From Bacteroidales bacterium (lineage in GTDB: Bacteria; Bacteroidota; Bacteroidia; Bacteroidales; UBA932): 42,784 nucleotides of DNA. A program made the translations under genes and the position numbers. The notes beneath the pieces were generated by a model that made no database searches, had not been told where the DNA came from, and was given only the letters and a program-made list of their open reading frames with translations. This document shows, in pieces, positions 15,525 through 22,634 of the stretch (its first letter is position 1; each line of letters begins with the position of its first letter). The stretch spans positions 1 to 42,784 of the forward strand of contig JAHHQP010000015.1 of the NCBI GenBank assembly GCA_020026355.1, read 5' to 3'.

Positions 15525-17945
15525 ATGAAATTATCAGAACTTAAAACTGGTGAAAAGGCTGTCGTTGCTAAGGTCTATGGTAAAGGCAGTTTCCGTAGCC
15601 GTATCATTGAGATGGGATTCGTGAAAGGCAGTCAGGTCCGTGTCCTGATGAATGCTCCACTGAAAGATCCGATTGAATATGAAATCATCGGCTACAGGGT
15701 TTCTCTCCGTCGTGAGGAGGCCGCATTGATCGAAGTAGTGAAGGTCGACGAGTTCGTTTCCGCAGACCAGACCGAAAAACTCCACCTGAAAGGTATCGTC
15801 GCTCAGGATTGCAAGGAGATGAAGCTGGAAGGTGATCATGAGGGAATCGTGAAGGAAAAGCATCATCATGTCAGGGTGGCCCTGGTCGGTAATCCGAACT
15901 GCGGAAAGACTTCTTTATATAATATAGCTTCCGGAAGCAACGAACATGTCGGAAATTACAGCGGTGTGACCGTTGACGCGAAAGAGGGGCATTTCAAGCA
16001 CAGGGACTATGATTTCACCCTCATTGACCTGCCGGGAACCTATTCGCTCTCGGCTTATTCGCCGGAAGAACTCTATGTCCGCAAGGCGATCCTCAATGAG
16101 GTGCCGGATATCGTGCTGAATGTGGTGGACGCTTCGAATCTTGAACGTAACCTCTACCTGACCTCACAGCTGATCGACATGGATGTCAGGGTCGTCATGG
16201 CGCTGAACATGTATGATGAACTGGAAGACAAGGGAGACGCTCTCGATATCAAGCAGCTGGGCTATCTTCTCGGTATTCCGATCATTCCGACGAACGGCAA
16301 GATGGGAAAAGGAATCGATGAGATCTTTGACACGATCATCGATGTCTATGAGAATTACGATCCGAAGGTGGCCCGTCATATCCATATCAACCACGGCAAG
16401 GACCTCGAGGAAAGCATCGTCCGTCTGCAAGGACTTTTCCGGGAAAATTCCGAACTGAGCCTGAAATATTCCACCCGTTACCTTGCCATCAAGTATCTGG
16501 AAGGGGACAAGAGTATCGAGGAACTGGTCAATGGGCTTCCGAACTATGATCATCTGGTCGCGGCGCGTCTGGAAGAACAGGAGAAATGCAAGGAAGTGCT
16601 CGGCATCAGTTCGAGCGATGCCATCGTGGAGGCGAAATACGCCTTCGTGCAGGGCGCTTTGGCGGAGACTTACACGAGAAAGGTGAAGAAGGCTCATTAC
16701 CGATCCTCATTGACCGACAAGATCGACAGCATCATCACGAACAAGTGGCTGGCATTTCCGATCTTCATCGCCATCCTTTATCTGATTTTCTGGGCGACCT
16801 TCTCTCTGGGGGCTTACCCGATGGACTGGATCAACTGGTGCGTCGAGAAATTCAGTGATTTCATATCCATGAACATGAGTGAAGGCTGGCTCAAGGATCT
16901 TGTGGTCGACGGCATCATCAACGGTGTCGGTTCCGTGCTTGTCTTCCTGCCGAATATCCTTATCCTTTATCTTTTCATATCTTTGCTGGAGGATTCCGGA
17001 TACATGGCGAGAGCCGCTTTCATCATGGACCGGCTCATGCACAAGATGGGCTTGCATGGCAAGTCGTTCATTCCTATGATCATGGGCTTCGGCTGCAATG
17101 TGCCGGCTGTTCTGGCGACCCGTATGATCGAGAACCGCAGGGCCCGTCTGGTGACGATCTTCATCTTGCCGTTCATGTCCTGCTCCGGCAGACTTCCGGT
17201 CTTCGTGCTGCTGGCCGGGGCCTTCTTCCCGGAGCATGGCGCGCTGGTGCTTCTGGGACTCTATCTTTTCGGCATCCTGCTTTCCGTGCTGACGGCGAAA
17301 CTGCTGAGCCATTTCATCAAGGACGACAACCTGCCGTTCGTCATGGAACTGCCGCCTTACCGTGTGCCGACCGGAAAATCCGTTTTCAGACATACCTGGG
17401 ACAAGGGCAAGCAGTACCTGCACAAGATGGGTGGCGTGATTCTGATCGCTTCCATGATCATCTGGGCGCTCGGTTACTTCCCGAGCCACGGAAAATATCC
17501 GACCGTGGAGGAGGAACAGGAAAATTCTTATATCGGTATGGTCGGCAAAGCCATTGAACCGGTGCTTACTCCGCTCGGTCTGGATTGGAGAATGGGTGTC
17601 GGTATCGTAGCCGGTGTCGGTGCCAAGGAGCTGGTAGTCAGCTCAATGGGCGTGATGTACGGTATCGGTGGTGAAGAAGAGGCTGCGGCAGAGGTGGTGG
17701 AAACCAGCGATACACGTCTTCAGAAAGCATTGCAGAAGACGATCACACCGGCGGCCGCGCTCGGTTTCCTGGTCTTCGTCCTGCTCTACTTCCCATGCTT
17801 CGCTACCTTCATTGCCATCAAGAATGAAACCGGTGGCTGGAAATGGGCGATCTACAGTGCGATCTATACGATGATCCTGGCTTGGGTCATGGCCTTCATG
17901 GTTTATCATGTCGCCGGCTGGTGCGGCTTGAACGGCTTGATATAG
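15525..17945 (+). CDS. feoB: Fused FeoA-FeoB ferrous iron transporter
   Basis: The 806-residue product takes up Fe2+ across the inner membrane. Residues 1-75 are a FeoA (SH3-like) domain, and the FeoB part follows. The G domain has G1 GNPNCGKTS at 122-130, G3 DLPGTYSLS and a G4-type motif NMYD. The membrane part has the two gate-type motifs with conserved cysteines, GFGCNVPAV (Cys524) and MSCSGRLPV (Cys553). FeoA-FeoB fusions are common in Bacteroidales. A calycin-like lipoprotein gene starts 6 bases after the stop, so both share a transcript. The promoter carries the strongest copy of the shared operator. Confidence 0.96.
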   Translation: MKLSELKTGEKAVVAKVYGKGSFRSRIIEMGFVKGSQVRVLMNAPLKDPIEYEIIGYRVSLRREEAALIEVVKVDEFVSADQTEKLHLKGIVAQDCKEMKLEGDHEGIVKEKHHHVRVALVGNPNCGKTSLYNIASGSNEHVGNYSGVTVDAKEGHFKHRDYDFTLIDLPGTYSLSAYSPEELYVRKAILNEVPDIVLNVVDASNLERNLYLTSQLIDMDVRVVMALNMYDELEDKGDALDIKQLGYLLGIPIIPTNGKMGKGIDEIFDTIIDVYENYDPKVARHIHINHGKDLEESIVRLQGLFRENSELSLKYSTRYLAIKYLEGDKSIEELVNGLPNYDHLVAARLEEQEKCKEVLGISSSDAIVEAKYAFVQGALAETYTRKVKKAHYRSSLTDKIDSIITNKWLAFPIFIAILYLIFWATFSLGAYPMDWINWCVEKFSDFISMNMSEGWLKDLVVDGIINGVGSVLVFLPNILILYLFISLLEDSGYMARAAFIMDRLMHKMGLHGKSFIPMIMGFGCNVPAVLATRMIENRRARLVTIFILPFMSCSGRLPVFVLLAGAFFPEHGALVLLGLYLFGILLSVLTAKLLSHFIKDDNLPFVMELPPYRVPTGKSVFRHTWDKGKQYLHKMGGVILIASMIIWALGYFPSHGKYPTVEEEQENSYIGMVGKAIEPVLTPLGLDWRMGVGIVAGVGAKELVVSSMGVMYGIGGEEEAAAEVVETSDTRLQKALQKTITPAAALGFLVFVLLYFPCFATFIAIKNETGGWKWAIYSAIYTMILAWVMAFMVYHVAGWCGLNGLI

Positions 17946-17951
17946 AGGAAT

Positions 17952-18440
17952 ATGAAACTTTTTAGAACAATAATGACAGCAGCGGTGGTCTTCATCGCTG
18001 CTGTTTCGTGCAATAAAGTGCTGACTCCGCTCATTCCGGAGGAGACTGAGGTCAATGGAGACTGCTTCGTCGGAAGTCTGAAAGTCTGGAACTACGCACC
18101 GATGGAGGGAGCTTACCTCTATGTCGGTGATGTCGATGAAGGGAAAGGCACCTGTACCTTCTTTCTGCCGGCCTACGATAAGGAAGGGAAGACCATGCCG
18201 ATGCTTGCCGTCCGGAACGTCACGATGCAGCGGAAGGGAGATCAGGTGGTGTATCATCATGCAAAGATGGAATTTACTGTCGGTGGGACGGTCTACCATT
18301 TCCCGGAAGGGCTGACTGCAACGCGGACGACTGCGGCGGACGGAACGGTCACGCTGACGGTGAACTACGGAATCAAGCCTGGTCGCATGCCTTTCGCGCT
18401 GGATCATTGTTTCAAAGGAAAATTGCAGGTGGAATACTAG
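17952..18440 (+). CDS. Small lipoprotein, calycin-like, paralogue of the next gene
   Basis: The 162-residue product has a lipoprotein signal (MKLFRTIMTAAVVFIAAVSC, Cys20). The rest is predicted beta-rich. It shares with the next protein a central MPMLAVRNVTM-type strand, a segment IEVDVNGT/FTVGGTVYH, and the C-terminal GIKPGRMPFALDHCFKGKL, so the two are clear paralogues. The pattern resembles the Bacteroidetes calycin-like beta-barrel family (PF13944), a fold that often binds small hydrophobic ligands; this is suggestive rather than certain. Being cotranscribed with feoAB, it is likely to act in iron supply at the cell surface or in the periplasm. Confidence 0.7.
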   Translation: MKLFRTIMTAAVVFIAAVSCNKVLTPLIPEETEVNGDCFVGSLKVWNYAPMEGAYLYVGDVDEGKGTCTFFLPAYDKEGKTMPMLAVRNVTMQRKGDQVVYHHAKMEFTVGGTVYHFPEGLTATRTTAADGTVTLTVNYGIKPGRMPFALDHCFKGKLQVEY

Positions 18441-18522
18441 ATTCTTGGTAGTCGGGACGAAATCGGGCCTGAAAAATACCAAAATCTTGGGTTGATGGTC
18501 TATCCCATATCCTGTAATTTTG
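18433..18522 (+). promoter_or_regulatory. Promoter of the second calycin-like lipoprotein with two operator copies
   Basis: Two 7-2-7 copies are present. The upstream one is TACTAGA-TT-CTTGGTA (18435-18450, over the stop of the previous gene). The downstream one is TACCAAA-AT-CTTGGGT (18477-18492). Their centres (18442.5 and 18484.5) are 42 bases apart, four helical turns. A -33 TTG (18492-18494) merges with the downstream copy, and the -7 box TAATTTTG lies at 18515-18522, 30.5 bases from the downstream centre. Confidence 0.75.
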
Positions 18523-18561
18523 CAACGTCTTTTGAAACAATAATTAAATCTAGCAATACAA

Positions 18562-19062
18562 ATGAAATTCAAATCAATCCTAACTGCAGCAGCGCTTGTT
18601 CTCGCTGTCGCATCATGTACTGAGAAGAACGGACCGATGGGTGGTCCGCAGACTCCTGCTGAAGAAGCTTATGTCGGTCAGATGAACTGCAATGATAATC
18701 AGGTAGACCTCACCGTTAAGGTACAACCGAATGCAGGATATGCTACGGCCACTATCGCGATCCCTTCTTTCGAGATTCCGGGCATGGGAGGAAAAAAGAT
18801 GGCGATGCCGGCTTTGACCATCAAGGATGCGAAGTGCGTTAAAGATGATAAAGGCATCATCACCTACGAAGTCGCTGGTCCGGTCGAAATCGATGTGAAC
18901 GGGACCATCTACAAGGTCCTGAATTTCGTGGGATCCAATGTCAGGAGTGCAGATGGAAAATCCACGAGACTGACCCTTGAATACGGAGTTCAGCCAGGCA
19001 AGATGCCGTTTCCGCTGCCTCATCATTTCGAGGGTGTCTGCACCTATCCGTCAAAGAACTGA
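18562..19062 (+). CDS. Small lipoprotein, calycin-like, paralogue of the previous gene
   Basis: The 166-residue product has a lipoprotein signal (MKFKSILTAAALVLAVASC, Cys19). After a Gly/Pro-rich linker it is beta-rich, with MPALTIKDAKCVKDDKG, VEIDVNGTIYKV, then GVQPGKMPFPLPHHFEGV near the end. The HHFEGV/HCFKGK terminus is shared with the upstream paralogue. A metal- or heme-linked role is plausible from context: it lies between feoAB and hmuY and its promoter carries two copies of the shared operator. It has its own promoter and a strong terminator, so it can be expressed highly by itself. Calycin-like fold is probable; the ligand is unknown. Confidence 0.7.
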   Translation: MKFKSILTAAALVLAVASCTEKNGPMGGPQTPAEEAYVGQMNCNDNQVDLTVKVQPNAGYATATIAIPSFEIPGMGGKKMAMPALTIKDAKCVKDDKGIITYEVAGPVEIDVNGTIYKVLNFVGSNVRSADGKSTRLTLEYGVQPGKMPFPLPHHFEGVCTYPSKN

Positions 19063-19090
19063 TTTCTGGAGCTTCATCTCCTGAATGATA

Positions 19091-19120
19091 AGCTGGCTGC
19101 CGTGCAGCCGGCTTTTTTTT
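19091..19120 (+). terminator. Rho-independent terminator after the second lipoprotein gene
   Basis: AGCTGGCTGC and GCAGCCGGCT form a 10-bp stem (one G-T pair) with a two-base loop and are followed by eight T. It separates this gene from the hmu operon. Confidence 0.9.
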
Positions 19121-19149
19121 CGGGCAGGAACTGCTCTTTCCACCTTCAC

Positions 19150-19198
19150 AATAACAAGTTTTCAGTATTGTGCATGCTTCCTCAAGGCTGTAATTTTG
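19150..19198 (+). promoter_or_regulatory. hmu operon promoter with a diverged operator copy
   Basis: TAACAAG (19152-19158), TT, TTCAGTA (19161-19167) keeps the 7-2-7 layout with the outer TA and GTA. The centre (19159.5) is 31.5 bases before the -7 box TAATTTTG (19191-19198), exactly as at feoAB. The -33 TTG (19168-19170) abuts the right arm, 20 bases before the -7 box. The weaker match may mean weaker or later regulation. Confidence 0.7.
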
Positions 19199-19239
19199 CA
19201 GCCGTTGAATAAAAAGATTTTAAAAACAACAGAAAAAAC

Positions 19240-20484
19240 ATGCAATTCATGCGTCATGAATATCTGACCCTTTCCCTGATGTTGGGAATGGTCGCACTCT
19301 CTTCCGTTTCCTGTCATGGCATTCTCGGCGGTTTGTACGATGTCGAGAGCAAGGAATACGGTTTCGTCGAGACTTGGGGCAATTCAGGAACGATCTTTCT
19401 GAATTGCGACAACAAGAAAGAATGGATCTACCTGGATCTGAAGAACAGGAAATTCGAGGCTCGGACCATGCCGGCACCGTACGGCTTCCTGTCTCCGCGG
19501 ACAGCGACGACCGGTGTCGTTCATCTCGATGTCCGCAATCTGGATGAATGGGCCTATCTGGACTTCGACCGGAACGGGCTGGAAGTCCGTTCGGCCGCTG
19601 ATGCCGCTGCCGGAGAGCCGGCTGACTGGGATCTGGCCATCCATCATTTCGATTTCAAGACCAATGGCGGCAAGGTCGCGCTGACAGACTATTCTAATAT
19701 GTCCGATCTGGTCTGGGCCTTCAACCCGGACAGCAAGCAGCCGAACGAAGCGGCTGGCGAGAAAGTACCGGAGCGGAAGGAACCCGCTGAGTTCGTCGCT
19801 GACGAGCTTGGGGAGATCGTCCTTTCGGGCGACCGCAAGGGGAAATCTTCCGTGAATCCGCTTTTAAATTCCTGGCTGAGAAAAGTCGGCAGCAGTTATC
19901 TGCCCGGCACGAAGGTCTATGCCCTCCGTCTTCAGGATCATTCCCTGGCGATCATCAAACTGCTGGGCTACAAGAATGATGAGAATGTGGAGGGAATCCT
20001 GACTTTACAATATACGCTCCTGGATGAGAACTGGAAACTGCTGCCTTCTGCCGCTCAGGCAGGGGAGGGACTTCCCGAAGCCCCGCAGCTGGAAGAACCT
20101 GAAAACTGGGACTTCGCCATCCACCGCTACGACTGCAAGACCAACGGAGGTGCTGCGCTTCAGACAGAGCATCAGACTTTCCAGAGCCTGCTCAATGGCG
20201 AGAAGCCTGCCGATGAGGCTTTCCAACCGGACGAACCGGCTTACCTCCTTTATGACATGACCTATATGCAGCAGGGTGCGGTCATCTATGTGGACGACTC
20301 GCTCAATCCGGTGCTGAAAACCTGGCTGGATGTCGACATGAGCAGCATGCCTCCGGTCTATACGCCGAAGAAGAACGTCTATCTCGTCAAGGAGAAGGAC
20401 GGTACCTGCTTCGCGCTGCAGCTGGTCAAATACGGCAGCGGCCTGATTACCATCAATTACATTTACCCAGTAGAATTCAAATGA
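19240..20484 (+). CDS. hmuY: HmuY-family heme-binding lipoprotein, tandem duplicated form
   Basis: The 414-residue product has a lipoprotein-type signal ending near SSVSC (Cys25). HmuY proteins bind heme at the outer surface and pass it to HmuR; the usual length is about 200-220 residues. Here two HmuY-type units can be seen. The hallmark WDxAIHxxDxKTNGG occurs twice (WDLAIHHFDFKTNGG and WDFAIHRYDCKTNGG). Each is followed by a short spacer, a sequence ending NPxLxxWL, and a final strand pair (VYALRLQ...LTLQYTL and VYLVKEK...ITINYIYP). The N-terminal EWIYLDL and EWAYLDF strands are also doubled. Heme-ligating residues cannot be named by sequence alone. It overlaps hmuR by four bases (ATGA). 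Confidence 0.85.
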   Translation: MQFMRHEYLTLSLMLGMVALSSVSCHGILGGLYDVESKEYGFVETWGNSGTIFLNCDNKKEWIYLDLKNRKFEARTMPAPYGFLSPRTATTGVVHLDVRNLDEWAYLDFDRNGLEVRSAADAAAGEPADWDLAIHHFDFKTNGGKVALTDYSNMSDLVWAFNPDSKQPNEAAGEKVPERKEPAEFVADELGEIVLSGDRKGKSSVNPLLNSWLRKVGSSYLPGTKVYALRLQDHSLAIIKLLGYKNDENVEGILTLQYTLLDENWKLLPSAAQAGEGLPEAPQLEEPENWDFAIHRYDCKTNGGAALQTEHQTFQSLLNGEKPADEAFQPDEPAYLLYDMTYMQQGAVIYVDDSLNPVLKTWLDVDMSSMPPVYTPKKNVYLVKEKDGTCFALQLVKYGSGLITINYIYPVEFK

Positions 20485-22631
20485 TGTCCATGATTAAGAA
20501 AACTTTTCTGGCCTTTCTCTTTACTTTCCTGGCCGGTGCTGCGGCCTGGGGACAGCTCCGCATCGCCGGAACCGTCTATGATGAGAACCGCAACACCTTG
20601 CCCGGTGCCGCGGTCTTCCTGCAGGAGGATCCTGAAAACGGAACATTGACAGATGACAAGGGTCAGTTCGAATTGACACTGAAAAATCCCGAAGGAGGCC
20701 TTGTATGCGTCTCTTTCATGGGTTATGAGTCTGCTAACATAAATGTTAGCAACGATAACATTTATGTTATAAAGGAAATCCAGCTGAAACCGGACCGGAA
20801 TTTCCTGGATGAGGTCGTCGTGACGGGTACCCGCACGCCGAAACTGCTGAAGGATGTGCCGATCATCACCCGGGTGATCAGCACGGACGATATCCGGAGA
20901 GTGGACGCGACCAATGTCGCCGATCTGCTTCAGTCTGAGCTGCCGGGCATCGAGTTCTCTTACCAGATGAACCAGCAGCTGTCCCTGAACATGACCGGTT
21001 TCGGCGGCAACTCCGTGCTTTTCCTCGTGGATGGCGAAAGGGTGGCCGGCGAGACGCTTGATAACATCGACTACAGCCGTCTGAATCTGGACAATGTCGG
21101 CAAGATCGAGATCGTGAAAGGCGCGGCTTCCTCGCTCTACGGATCCAATGCGGTCGGTGGTGTCGTCAACCTCATCAGCAAGACGGCGACGGAACCCTGG
21201 AGCGTGAACGTGAACGCCCGTTACGGTGCTTTCAATGAACTCCGTTACGGTACCACGGTCGGTTTCAAGGTGAATAAAGTCAGCAACAGTCTGAATTTCC
21301 AGGGCCACCAGGTCGATGATATTCCGCTCGCTAAGGATGACAAGTCCGGAATGACGCGCATCTATGCGAACCAGAGCTACAACGTGAAGGACCGTCTGGT
21401 CTGGACCCCTTCCCGTAAATTCAGGTTCACCGCGAACGCCGGTTATTTCTTCCGTCAGCGTGAGCCGGGTCAGCAGCGCAAAGAACGCTACAGAGGTGTG
21501 AATTTCGGCCTGAAAGGGAACTGGAGCATTTCAGATGCCGATCATCTGGAAGGTTCCTATACCTATGACGAGTACGACAAGAGTGATTTCACGCCTGTCG
21601 ACCGTCTGGATATCCGGGACTACTGCAACGTGCAGCAGAGCGGTCGTCTCCTTTACAACCACGTGTTCCGGGACAAGCATACCTTGACGGCCGGTACCGA
21701 CTACATGTATGACTACCTGATGTCCTACCAGTTCGAAGGAAACGGCTTCCACACCCAGCATACGGCCGATGTCTTCGCCCAGTTCGACTGGAACCCGATC
21801 AAGAAGTTCAACCTCATCGCCGGTGTGCGCTATGACTATTTCTCCGCCGCGAACAAGCACAATGTCGCTCCGAAGCTGAGCCTGATGTACAAACTGGACA
21901 ACTGCTCCCTGAGAGCCTCCTATGCCGCAGGTTTCCGTGCCCCGACCTTGAAGGAAATGTTCATGAATTTCAACATGGCGAACATTTTCATGATCTACGG
22001 TAACAAGGATCTCCGTCCGGAGTACAGCCATAACCTCTCCCTTTCCGCAGAATATATGCAGAAACATTGGAACGTGACGGTGACCGGTTTCTACAATTTC
22101 GTCAAGGACCGGATCACGACAGCGGTCAAGCAAGGCTCCAACGACAGGATGTACATGAACATGGCTCCGCTTCAGGTGAGGGGAATCGATGCCAGCGTCT
22201 CCATGAACCTGGATTGCGGTTTCGGTGCCAGAGTCTCCTACGTGTTCACGGATGAAGTCATCGCTGAAGGTCAGCCGCTTCTTTCCTCCACACGTCCGGT
22301 GACGATGACCGCAAGGGTGAATTACGGAAAGGATTTCCGGAACTATGGCTTCGACGTGTCGTTGAGCGTACGCTACATGTCGAAAGCGGTGCTGGATGAA
22401 TATGTTTCGGGTTCAGATTACACGCAGACGGCTCAGGTCATTTATCCGGATTACAGTATCTGGAAACTGAATTTTTCCCAGACTCTCTATGAAGGCGTGC
22501 ATCTTAATCTGATGATCGATAACCTGTTCAACTATATTCCAGATTATTATTACGGTAATTCTCCGACAACGACGGGAACGACGGCTTCCATCGGACTTTC
22601 CCTCGACATCGAAGAGTTTTTCAAACGATAA
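20481..22631 (+). CDS. hmuR: TonB-dependent heme receptor HmuR
   Basis: The 716-residue outer-membrane receptor imports heme handed over by HmuY, driven by TonB. It has a signal peptide (cleaved near AWGQ), a carboxypeptidase-like N-terminal domain (about 25-110), a plug starting at DEVVVTGTRTPK, and a barrel. The box FRAP at 485-488 and NKDL near 508 correspond to the FRAP and NPDL motifs of heme receptors. The start overlaps the hmuY stop, so translation is coupled. An AT-rich, perfectly self-complementary stretch at 20735-20769 lies in the N-terminal domain and uses codons (ATA, GTT) unlike the GC-rich codons around it. Confidence 0.92.
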   Translation: MMSMIKKTFLAFLFTFLAGAAAWGQLRIAGTVYDENRNTLPGAAVFLQEDPENGTLTDDKGQFELTLKNPEGGLVCVSFMGYESANINVSNDNIYVIKEIQLKPDRNFLDEVVVTGTRTPKLLKDVPIITRVISTDDIRRVDATNVADLLQSELPGIEFSYQMNQQLSLNMTGFGGNSVLFLVDGERVAGETLDNIDYSRLNLDNVGKIEIVKGAASSLYGSNAVGGVVNLISKTATEPWSVNVNARYGAFNELRYGTTVGFKVNKVSNSLNFQGHQVDDIPLAKDDKSGMTRIYANQSYNVKDRLVWTPSRKFRFTANAGYFFRQREPGQQRKERYRGVNFGLKGNWSISDADHLEGSYTYDEYDKSDFTPVDRLDIRDYCNVQQSGRLLYNHVFRDKHTLTAGTDYMYDYLMSYQFEGNGFHTQHTADVFAQFDWNPIKKFNLIAGVRYDYFSAANKHNVAPKLSLMYKLDNCSLRASYAAGFRAPTLKEMFMNFNMANIFMIYGNKDLRPEYSHNLSLSAEYMQKHWNVTVTGFYNFVKDRITTAVKQGSNDRMYMNMAPLQVRGIDASVSMNLDCGFGARVSYVFTDEVIAEGQPLLSSTRPVTMTARVNYGKDFRNYGFDVSLSVRYMSKAVLDEYVSGSDYTQTAQVIYPDYSIWKLNFSQTLYEGVHLNLMIDNLFNYIPDYYYGNSPTTTGTTASIGLSLDIEEFFKR
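20735..20769 (+). repeat. Perfect 14-bp hairpin inside hmuR
   Basis: TAACATAAATGTTA (20735-20748) is the exact reverse complement of TAACATTTATGTTA (20756-20769), with a seven-base loop GCAACGA. Each arm is also nearly palindromic by itself (GCTAACAT-AA-ATGTTAGC and ATAACAT-TT-ATGTTAT), so the RNA could fold as one long or two short hairpins. It sits at codons 85-97. Confidence 0.9.
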
Positions 22632-22634
22632 GAC

